5,383 nt of DNA from Prevotellaceae bacterium (lineage in GTDB: Bacteria; Bacteroidota; Bacteroidia; Bacteroidales; UBA932): positions 1-5,383 of the forward strand of contig JAIRKV010000069.1 in the NCBI GenBank assembly GCA_031259935.1, read 5' to 3'. Positions 1-5,383 of this stretch are shown piece after piece (within the stretch, counting starts at the first letter, position 1; every line of letters begins with the position of its first letter). The notes below the pieces were generated by a model, which was given only the letters and a program-made list of their open reading frames with translations, was not told the DNA's origin and did no database searches. The translations under genes and the position numbers were made by a program.

Positions 1-22
1 AGCGGTTAATTTTCTATTTTGA

Positions 23-30
23 TAATTTTG
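23..30 (+). promoter_or_regulatory. Possible Bacteroidetes -7 promoter element for the xseB operon
   Basis: TAATTTTG fits the Bacteroidetes -7 consensus TAnnTTTG and lies 35 bases before the xseB ATG, a reasonable distance. The -33 TTTG partner would fall at or beyond the left edge of the window, so it cannot be confirmed. The region is very AT-rich and a chance match is quite possible. xseB could instead be transcribed from an upstream gene. Confidence 0.25.
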
Positions 31-65
31 TTTACCTTTACTGAAAATATTTAACATGGAAATAT

Positions 66-272
66 ATGAAAAACAAAAAACTCACATATACGGAAGCAAT
101 AGCCGAAATTAAATCTATAATTGAAAAAATAGAAAATTCGGAATTAAATGTGGATGCGCTCAATAAAGATGTTGAACGTGCTGTCGAACTTATAAAATTT
201 TGCAAGTCGAAATTGTATGCGACCGAAAAAAATATAGATAAAATACTTGATGACACAGAAGAAGTAAACTGA
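66..272 (+). CDS. xseB: Exodeoxyribonuclease VII small subunit (XseB)
   Basis: This 68-residue protein has the pattern of the exonuclease VII small subunit. It opens with YTEAIAEIKSIIEKIE (residues 8-23), continues with NVDALNKDVERAVELIKFCK (28-47), and ends with a KL...E..I..IL helix (49-61). The family is a short two-helix coiled coil of about 60-80 residues, so this copy is full length. Several XseB chains bind one XseA catalytic subunit, and the complex cuts single-stranded DNA from both ends into short oligonucleotides in the cytoplasm. The XseA gene is not in the window; it could lie just upstream, since the first nine bases can be read as a gene end (Ser-Gly-stop), but that is a guess. 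The ATG at 66 has only a weak GGA at 58-60 in front of it, which is normal for Bacteroidetes. The next gene starts 8 bases after the stop, which suggests co-transcription. Confidence 0.9.
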   Translation: MKNKKLTYTEAIAEIKSIIEKIENSELNVDALNKDVERAVELIKFCKSKLYATEKNIDKILDDTEEVN

Positions 273-280
273 AAAAACAC

Positions 281-628
281 ATGCTGAAATCATTAAAAAA
301 AACTGATATATATATAATTTATTTTACTGCGGCAGCCATTATTTTGTCGGGTTTTTTAAGATTGACCGGCTTCAATTACAGCAATTATTTTTTTAATTTT
401 GCATTATTGCCTTACGTTGTAACGCGAGGTTTGTATTATCTGACAGTTTGGCGAAAAAGCAATGAAAAATTAAATGCCAACGCGAAAAACAGACTTTATG
501 TTTATATCGCAGTGTTTATAACGGTTTTGTTGAGCGTGCTTGACTTTTTCAGCGCCGATTTTTTTGTGATATTCCTCATTATGGTTGATTTTTTACTGCT
601 GCAAAACAAAGAAGAAAATAACGAATAA
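281..628 (+). CDS. Small four-helix integral membrane protein, function unknown
   Basis: This 115-residue protein is not one I recognise. It is strongly hydrophobic, with probable membrane segments at about residues 10-28, 36-56, 72-89 and 91-107; the last two form a tight hairpin. Basic residues cluster at the N-terminus (K3, K6, K7) and in the loop between helices 2 and 3 (R58, K59, K63, K69, R71), which by the positive-inside rule puts both ends in the cytoplasm. The C-terminal tail is short and acidic (residues 109-115). There is no signal peptide cleavage site, no metal-binding motif and no enzymatic signature. The ATG at 281 follows the xseB stop by 8 bases, and the stop at 626-628 is 4 bases before the aminopeptidase ATG at 633. 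It therefore appears to be the middle gene of a three-gene operon. The uninterrupted frame, tight packing and coherent topology support a real gene; the function is open. Confidence 0.72.
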   Translation: MLKSLKKTDIYIIYFTAAAIILSGFLRLTGFNYSNYFFNFALLPYVVTRGLYYLTVWRKSNEKLNANAKNRLYVYIAVFITVLLSVLDFFSADFFVIFLIMVDFLLLQNKEENNE

Positions 629-632
629 AAAT

Positions 633-2414
633 ATGAATATGAACAATATCGAAAAACTGCGCAGTTATATGCGTAAAGAAAAAATTGATGCTTTTATAAT
701 TCCGGGCAACGACCCGCATTTTAGCGAATATGTTGCAGATTACTGGAAATGCCGCGAATGGATAAGCGGATTTACAGGTTCGGCGGCAACTGTTGCGGTT
801 ACGTGTAACAAAGCCGCATTGTGGACTGATTCGCGCTATTTTCTGCAAGCCGAAAATCAACTTGAAGGAAGCGGAATAGAACTCAAAAAAATCGGTTTGG
901 ATGAAACCGAAACAATAACCGAATGGTTGCACAGTAATCTCAATGCAAATGCAAAAACAGGAATTGATGAAAAACTGTTTTCAATAATCGAGTATGAAGA
1001 TTTACAAAATCAACTGCTTCCGCTGAAGCTCGTTTCTGTGTCAGACCCTTTTGTCGAAATTTGGGAAAATCGTCCGGAAATGCCGCAAAATAAAGCATTT
1101 TTGCTCAACAAAAAATTCTGTGGGAAAACTTCGACCGAAAAATTGAAAGACATTGAAACGGCTTTTGGCAACACAAAAGATACGGTTTATATAATCTCGG
1201 CGCTGGATGAAATTGCATGGCTTTTCAATTTGCGCGGCAGCGACATCGATTATAATCCTGTCGCTATCGCTTATGCAATAATTGATTTTCCAAATCTTCA
1301 TCTTTTTATTGATACAAAAAAAATATCTTCCGACGATATGAAAACTTTAACCGCAAACAATGTTCAATTACATGAATATAACGATTTTATAAAATTTCCT
1401 GAATTTATCGACAATAAAAAAACAGTAACAATAAATCGAAAAAAAACCAGCATTTATGTTTATAATATTTTGAAAAAAAATAATCTGAAAACAAAAATCG
1501 AAACTAATGTAAACGGAATTATATCATCGTTGAAATCAATAAAAAACAAAACTGAAATTTCGGGATTTCGTCATGCCATGATTGCCGATGGAATTGCCTT
1601 GACAAAGTTTTTTATCTGGCTTGAACAGAATATCGGAAAAACGAAAATTACCGAACTTGACGTATCTGCAAAATTGCATGAATTTAGAGCAAAAAACAAA
1701 TTGTTTGCAGGCGAAAGTTTTGAAACCATTTCCGCATACGCCGAACACGGCGCAATTGTGCATTACGAGCCAACCGAAGAAACTGATATCGAAATCAAAA
1801 AGCAAAGTTTTTTGCTTATCGATTCGGGAGCACAATATTTGAACGGAACGACAGACATAACACGAACATTGCATTTGGGCAAGCCTTCAGCCGCCGAAAA
1901 AACTGATTATACTCTTGTACTGAAAGGAAATCTTGCATTAAGCATGGCTAAATTTCCCAAAGGTACGCGCGGTACGCAACTTGATATGCTTGCACGTCAA
2001 CCTTTATGCGCAAACGGAAAAAATTACAGACACGGCACAGGACATGGAATCGGTCATTTTCTTAATGTTCACGAAGGTCCGCAAAGCATAAGAATGAACG
2101 AAAATCCTGTTGTGCTTGAATATGGAATGATTACTTCAAACGAACCGGGAATTTACATTACAGGCAAATACGGAATAAGAATTGAAAATCTGATATTGTG
2201 CAAGCCATACAAAACAACCGATTTTGGCGAGTTTATGCAGTTTGAAACAATATCGCTCGCTCCAATCGACACAAAAGCGCTTGATAAAAAATTGCTGACC
2301 CGCGATGAAATAAACACACTGAACCGGTATCACGAAATGACTTACAAAAAACTGTCGCCGCATTTAAATGCACAGGAAAAAAAATGGCTGAAAAAGAAAA
2401 CCCAAAAGATATAA
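633..2414 (+). CDS. Xaa-Pro aminopeptidase, M24B family (aminopeptidase P)
   Basis: This 593-residue enzyme removes an N-terminal residue that precedes proline and probably acts in the cytoplasm, as no signal peptide is seen. The order is creatinase-type N domain (about 5-135), second creatinase-like domain (about 150-310), M24 pita-bread catalytic domain (about 315-530) and a C-terminal M24 tail (about 535-590). All five metal ligands expected from family alignments are present: D397 (IDSGAQY), D408 (TTDITRT), H471 (HGTGHG), E504 (SNEPG) and E518 (IRIEN). The conserved histidines H377 (AIVHYEP), H467 and H480 (NVHEGP) are also there, so it should be an active dinuclear-metal enzyme. Length and motifs match the long eukaryotic APP1-like form common in Bacteroidales. 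An in-frame ATG at 585 exists, but its extra 16 residues are unlike the family and would overlap the upstream gene by 44 bases. ATG 633 (or 639) leads straight into the conserved IEKLRSYM start. It is the last gene of the likely operon. Confidence 0.93.
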   Translation: MNMNNIEKLRSYMRKEKIDAFIIPGNDPHFSEYVADYWKCREWISGFTGSAATVAVTCNKAALWTDSRYFLQAENQLEGSGIELKKIGLDETETITEWLHSNLNANAKTGIDEKLFSIIEYEDLQNQLLPLKLVSVSDPFVEIWENRPEMPQNKAFLLNKKFCGKTSTEKLKDIETAFGNTKDTVYIISALDEIAWLFNLRGSDIDYNPVAIAYAIIDFPNLHLFIDTKKISSDDMKTLTANNVQLHEYNDFIKFPEFIDNKKTVTINRKKTSIYVYNILKKNNLKTKIETNVNGIISSLKSIKNKTEISGFRHAMIADGIALTKFFIWLEQNIGKTKITELDVSAKLHEFRAKNKLFAGESFETISAYAEHGAIVHYEPTEETDIEIKKQSFLLIDSGAQYLNGTTDITRTLHLGKPSAAEKTDYTLVLKGNLALSMAKFPKGTRGTQLDMLARQPLCANGKNYRHGTGHGIGHFLNVHEGPQSIRMNENPVVLEYGMITSNEPGIYITGKYGIRIENLILCKPYKTTDFGEFMQFETISLAPIDTKALDKKLLTRDEINTLNRYHEMTYKKLSPHLNAQEKKWLKKKTQKI

Positions 2415-2487
2415 AATCATCATATTTATAAAGTCGGTAGAAAAAATAATAATGCCGGTATCAACTGAATAAACAGTTTATCCTTAA

Positions 2488-2502
2488 TTAGTCGCTCCTT
2501 AA
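2488..2502 (+). repeat. Left terminal inverted repeat
   Basis: TTAGTCGCTCCTTAA is the exact reverse complement of 2815-2829. The match reaches 16 bases if A2487 and T2830 are counted. Just outside, CCTTAA (2482-2487) repeats the inner end of this arm (2497-2502), so the left boundary is slightly ambiguous. Confidence 0.85.
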
Positions 2503-2572
2503 AAATAAAAAAAATCAGCAATAATACAACATTATTTCTATCAGTTTTGTTTTGACATAAAAGCAAGCAGCA

Positions 2573-2691
2573 CGTCATTGCGAGCGAAGCGAAGCAACCG
2601 AAGCGTAGCGGAGCTCAACGGAGTTAATCCAGATTTGTGCTTTGTTGTGTTCTTTCTGGATTGCTTCGTCGCTGCGCTCCTCGCAATGACG
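2573..2691. repeat. Imperfect palindromic repeat of the GTCATTGCGA/TCGCAATGAC type
   Basis: The outer stem CGTCATTGCGA (2573-2583) pairs perfectly with TCGCAATGACG (2681-2691). Further inside, GAAGCAA (2591-2597) pairs with TTGCTTC (2661-2667), and AATCCAGA (2626-2633) pairs with TCTGGATT (2655-2662); the last two right-hand pieces overlap by two bases. The result is a long interrupted hairpin with a loop of about 21 bases (2634-2654). From general knowledge, repeats starting GTCATTGCGAG and carrying GAAGCAATCC are scattered in many copies between genes in several bacterial phyla; the copy number here cannot be known from one window. Lying between convergent genes, its transcript could fold and help stop or stabilise both mRNAs, but there is no U-tract typical of an intrinsic terminator. 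The left arm is longer than the right by about 28 bases (2598-2625). Confidence 0.85.
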
Positions 2692-2775
2692 AACAAAAGA
2701 AGAAAAAACCTGTTCCTGTTTTGCCGACCTTTAGCATGTATATATGTAAAACACGGTATTTTTATTCGATAATTT

Positions 2776-2789
2776 ACATTTATAAATGT
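2776..2789. repeat. Perfect 14-base AT-rich palindrome
   Basis: ACATTTATAAATGT reads the same on both strands. It lies inside the MITE-like segment, 25 bases before the right terminal repeat. It could be a protein-binding site or a small cruciform, but AT-rich DNA produces such palindromes by chance and there is no second copy in the window. Confidence 0.4.
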
Positions 2790-2814
2790 TTATAATAAAT
2801 GATTTCACCACTTA

Positions 2815-2829
2815 TTAAGGAGCGACTAA
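2815..2829 (-). repeat. Right terminal inverted repeat
   Basis: TTAAGGAGCGACTAA is the reverse complement of 2488-2502. This copy also sits in a local dyad, TTATTA (2812-2817) and TAATAA (2827-2832) around AGGAGCGAC, so it could form a small hairpin of its own. It ends 24 bases before the minus-strand gene's stop codon. Confidence 0.85.
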
Positions 2830-2853
2830 TAAACCTGTGAATCATTTGCTATT

Positions 2854-5383
2854 TTATCGCAGCCGTACGTTGGCGATAAACAGAATATTCATTGGACGCA
2901 GTTTGTAACTGTATGACATGTAATACAAATCGGTGTATAATGAATACGAATATTCGCGCGTATCGAAAATATTGTTCCAGTTCAATGAAAGTTCAAATCT
3001 TGGCGAAATTCTGTAGCGTACTACCGCATCCATCAAAAACATGTTTACATGCTGATTTGCGCTTACCTGATTGCGCAAATGCTCGCCGATAATCATCAAG
3101 TTGATTTTTTTCGTAACAGGAATATAATAGGTAAAATTCTGTTTCAAATTGCGCATGAAAGGCTGTTCGATATTTTGAATGGTGGAACGCACAGCCGAAA
3201 TCGAAATCGAATAATTAAGCATCTGGTCGGCAAAAGTTTCGATTTCAAAACTCGGATTAAACGAAAACGAAAAGTTTGAAAACGGCATAAGCATGGCGTT
3301 TTGTATTTGCTGCGACCTGCTCTTCGATATGCTCCAGTTCAGTTTTGCGCTGCAGCGCTGCCAGTCGAAAATTTTCGATACATATCCGCTGACGCTTATG
3401 CTTTGCGCCTTATTTTTACCTTCAATAATTTTATTTGTGATTTGCGCTCCGTTTATTGTCTGTTCGGCTGTATTGCTGCTCGTAATGTTGCTGTACGATA
3501 TGGTTGTGTAGGAAAAAATTGCCTTTATCGGATTTTTATAATTAATTCCGAATGTGGCTGCCGCCCTGTCGCTGCGGGGAAAAGCGCCATCGAAAACATA
3601 TTGCGTGCGATAATTTTTCATCACTCCCGACACTGCATCGTAAATCGAGCCTAAATCTGTTGATAAACCGCTGCTTGCATGCAATTCCCAAAAATAACCA
3701 ATAGAATAAGTAAGCCGCAGCGATGGTTCAAAAACTAATCCTGAAAAATCGTCAATATTATCCGAACCTGAAATGTTTATATATGATAAAGGTAATTGAG
3801 CGCCTGTTCGCCACCGTCCGCCCTGATACGACAGCGAAGGGATGAAACCGGCAGCATGTTTGTTGCGGCGAAAAACTTGGCTGCCTGTGTTGTAGTTGTC
3901 AATTTTGAAATCGTAGCCTGCCGTATAGTTTATGTTTACTTTTTTTATCTTATGTCCAAAAGCCAGAGTGTTGTCGCTTGTAAAAGTTTTTATGTCGGCA
4001 GTTTGTGAAAAATCGACAATATTGCCAGTCGGCGCCGAAATGTCGCTGCGCAGTTCCTGCGGTTGCGATTTGAACTTGTTGTTTGATGTGAAATGATAAG
4101 TTCGTTTTTGGGCGGTGCGGGCTATTATCTTGAATTCATCTCCAACTTCAAATCCAGGCAAACGAAGTCGTTGCCGTATCGTATCTGCGTTTTGTATTGA
4201 AGAGTTTATTTTTTGCCAGTTGGCTTCGGTGCTCAGTTTGTTTTCGAGAAACAGTCTGGGGTCGTTTCCTGTATATGTAAGATTGCCGCTCAGTTTGTTT
4301 TCGTAACTGTTTACGTTATATCTTTCCGAATAAGTATAAACGCTGTCGGCGCCAAGATAGTATTTTGTGGTTTGATTGCTTTCCTGTTCCGTTTCTTCGT
4401 TTCTATAATCTATATTAAACCTTACATTTGATTCTTTTCCTGTTTTCCAAAGATTATTGATGCTGAAAGCATGACTGCGGTTGAAAAAACTTCGCTTTTT
4501 GTCGAGATTTGGAGATGATATGAAAGGCGAATAAAATGCTCCTGTATTTGTTTCGGTAAACATGATAATCTGTATAGATGCAAAGTTGTTGTAAATTTTC
4601 ACATCCTGTCCGATATTGTTCGATTTATATGTAACGTAAGTCTGAATGTCGGGGCTGAAACGCATAGCCGAAAATTCGGCTCGCCACAGCAGCGGCGACA
4701 TGCCCAAGCCTGCCGTAAATCCATTTCCTGTCCATTTGCCTTTGGCTTTGTCGGTAAGTTTTATGTTCATTGCCGCCCGGTCGCTGAAACTTATATCCTG
4801 CAAGGCGCGCACGGGCTGATGATTTTCAAGCACTTCAACGGTTTTCACATCTTCCACAGGCAAATTTTTTGAAACTTCGCCGTAGCGTCCGTCCATCAGG
4901 TTTTGATTTTCAACATAAAATCGGTTTATGGGCGTACCCTGATATTTTATGCCGCCTGTTTCTTTGTTTACTTCAATGCCGGGCATTCGGTCGAGAATAT
5001 CAACAAGCACGCGGTCTTTTTCGCGGGTAAACTGCCCTGCACTGTACGAAATGGTATCGCCAACTGTACGTATTTTTGGCGCTGTGATGCGTGATTCTTT
5101 CAGCACAAACTCTTTTTCGGCAAGCAAAAAATTGTTGACCTGCGACTGAGGCGCTATCCGTATTATTTGCTCGGCATAGCCCAGATAAGCCACGCGCAGA
5201 TGGAGCGAGTCGCTTTGCTCGTCGATTTTTATTGAATATGCGCCGCGACTGTCGCAAATTGACCATGCTGTTATATTGTCGTTACCTTTTTGATGCAAAG
5301 TAACGCTTGCTCCGCTCAGCAGTTCGCCGGTACGGGCGTTTCGGACAACGCCGCTAAAAGTTATCTGTGCATTTGTATTAATG
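2854..5383 (-). CDS. TonB-dependent-receptor-like outer-membrane protein (5' end outside window)
   Basis: 842 residues are visible and the frame stays open to the right edge, so the N-terminus is missing. The visible part begins INTNAQITFSG, where NAQ resembles the end of a signal peptide, so perhaps only about 20 residues are lost. Residues 7-85 form a carboxypeptidase-regulatory-like beta-sandwich (SGVVRNARTGELLSGASV, later AYLGYAEQ). Residues about 89-215 form a plug-like domain with DTISYSAGQF (109-118), ILDRMPGIEV (129-138), the FYVENQNLMDGRYG block (155-168), ENHQPVRAL (186-194) and AMNIKL (204-209). The rest, about 216-842, alternates aromatic and polar strands typical of a large outer-membrane barrel of the Bacteroidetes OMP_b-brl type, including NNIFDTREY near the end. 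Such proteins probably import or export a ligand at the outer membrane; no SusD partner is visible and the substrate is unknown. The last residue is Arg, not the usual aromatic. The first in-window start-like codon, TTG at 5298-5296, lies inside the regulatory domain and is not the start. Confidence 0.88.
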   Translation of the reverse strand, partial: INTNAQITFSGVVRNARTGELLSGASVTLHQKGNDNITAWSICDSRGAYSIKIDEQSDSLHLRVAYLGYAEQIIRIAPQSQVNNFLLAEKEFVLKESRITAPKIRTVGDTISYSAGQFTREKDRVLVDILDRMPGIEVNKETGGIKYQGTPINRFYVENQNLMDGRYGEVSKNLPVEDVKTVEVLENHQPVRALQDISFSDRAAMNIKLTDKAKGKWTGNGFTAGLGMSPLLWRAEFSAMRFSPDIQTYVTYKSNNIGQDVKIYNNFASIQIIMFTETNTGAFYSPFISSPNLDKKRSFFNRSHAFSINNLWKTGKESNVRFNIDYRNEETEQESNQTTKYYLGADSVYTYSERYNVNSYENKLSGNLTYTGNDPRLFLENKLSTEANWQKINSSIQNADTIRQRLRLPGFEVGDEFKIIARTAQKRTYHFTSNNKFKSQPQELRSDISAPTGNIVDFSQTADIKTFTSDNTLAFGHKIKKVNINYTAGYDFKIDNYNTGSQVFRRNKHAAGFIPSLSYQGGRWRTGAQLPLSYINISGSDNIDDFSGLVFEPSLRLTYSIGYFWELHASSGLSTDLGSIYDAVSGVMKNYRTQYVFDGAFPRSDRAAATFGINYKNPIKAIFSYTTISYSNITSSNTAEQTINGAQITNKIIEGKNKAQSISVSGYVSKIFDWQRCSAKLNWSISKSRSQQIQNAMLMPFSNFSFSFNPSFEIETFADQMLNYSISISAVRSTIQNIEQPFMRNLKQNFTYYIPVTKKINLMIIGEHLRNQVSANQHVNMFLMDAVVRYRISPRFELSLNWNNIFDTREYSYSLYTDLYYMSYSYKLRPMNILFIANVRLR

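Larger units (their letters stand above)
2488..2829. mobile_element. MITE-like segment with 15-base terminal inverted repeats
   Basis: The segment starts with TTAGTCGCTCCTTAA (2488-2502) and ends with its exact reverse complement TTAAGGAGCGACTAA (2815-2829). TAA stands immediately outside each end (2485-2487 and 2830-2832), which could be a 3-base target duplication but is weak evidence in AT-rich DNA. The 342 bases between and including the ends encode no transposase. The core is a 119-base palindrome. Small size, perfect terminal repeats, no coding capacity and a position between convergent genes fit a non-autonomous miniature element. Alternatively, the two 15-mers could be separate copies of a dispersed intergenic repeat or a protein-binding site. 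I do not recognise the terminal sequence as belonging to a named insertion sequence family. Confidence 0.5.
2415..2853. other. Convergent intergenic region filled largely by repeat structure
   Basis: This 439-base gap lies between the 3' ends of the aminopeptidase gene (plus strand) and the outer-membrane protein gene (minus strand). The first 72 bases are AT-rich and hold only a weak 5-base-pair hairpin (AACTG at 2463-2467 with CAGTT at 2474-2478), too poor to call a terminator. From 2488 to 2829 it is a segment bounded by inverted repeats, described separately, and the last 24 bases lead to the minus-strand stop. I see no convincing gene on either strand. The one open frame, near 2578-2772, is a translation of the palindromic repeat. 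Confidence 0.8.

Noticed and set aside
38..280. An 80-residue minus-strand hydrophobic frame opposite xseB
   Set aside because: It is the complement of an AT-rich, lysine-rich coding region, which naturally yields Phe/Ser/Ile-rich antisense frames. The xseB reading has clear family motifs.
585..632. Upstream in-frame ATG that would extend the aminopeptidase by 16 residues
   Set aside because: The extension (MIFYCCKTKKKITNKN) is unlike the start of this enzyme family and would overlap the preceding gene by 44 bases, whereas ATG 633 gives the expected N-terminus.
466..960. LNANAK occurring in both the small membrane protein and the aminopeptidase
   Set aside because: The six residues are low-complexity, encoded by different codons, and the surrounding sequences are unrelated; it is most likely coincidence.
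2463..2478. Small hairpin after the aminopeptidase gene as an intrinsic terminator
   Set aside because: The stem is only five base pairs (AACTG/CAGTT), AT-rich, and is followed by TATCC and not a run of T, so it does not meet the usual criteria.
2552..2557. TTGACA as a promoter -35 box inside the MITE-like segment
   Set aside because: No matching -10 or Bacteroidetes -7 element lies at the right distance and no gene starts downstream.
2578..2772. A 64-residue plus-strand open frame in the intergenic region
   Set aside because: It reads directly through both arms of the palindromic repeat (LDCFVAALLAMT comes from the right arm), starts inside the left stem and resembles no protein. Frames of this kind are a common false call at such repeats.
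5000..5266. An 88-residue minus-strand frame and several plus-strand frames over 2892-5149
   Set aside because: They lie in other frames of the outer-membrane protein gene, which has a coherent domain structure over its full length; their translations show no recognisable motif.

Overview
The window looks like chromosomal DNA from an AT-rich member of the Bacteroidetes, most likely Bacteroidales-like. The indications are a long three-part Xaa-Pro aminopeptidase of the Bacteroides type, an outer-membrane TonB-dependent-receptor-like protein with the carboxypeptidase-regulatory N-terminal domain typical of that phylum, no clear Shine-Dalgarno sequences, and one possible TAnnTTTG promoter element. 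The exact taxon cannot be named from this sequence.

Layout. Positions 66-2414 hold three tightly packed plus-strand genes that look like one operon: xseB (exodeoxyribonuclease VII small subunit), a 115-residue four-helix membrane protein of unknown function, and a 593-residue M24B Xaa-Pro aminopeptidase with all metal ligands present. The gaps between them are 8 and 4 bases. Positions 2854-5383 hold a minus-strand gene for an outer-membrane beta-barrel protein. It stays open to the right edge of the window, so its true start lies outside; the apparent start near 5298 is an internal TTG codon.

The two transcription units converge on a 439-base gap (2415-2853), the only non-routine part of the window. 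It contains a 342-base MITE-like segment (2488-2829) bounded by perfect 15-base terminal inverted repeats and flanked by TAA on both sides. Inside lies a 119-base imperfect palindrome (2573-2691) of the dispersed GTCATTGCGA...TCGCAATGAC type, whose left arm carries about 28 extra bases. No transposase is present.

Functionally, xseB belongs to single-strand DNA degradation and repair, the aminopeptidase to cytoplasmic peptide turnover, and the barrel protein to the cell surface. Nothing shows that they share a pathway. I see no CRISPR array, RNA gene, toxin-antitoxin pair or defence system. The window is mostly ordinary core genome with one interesting intergenic repeat structure.
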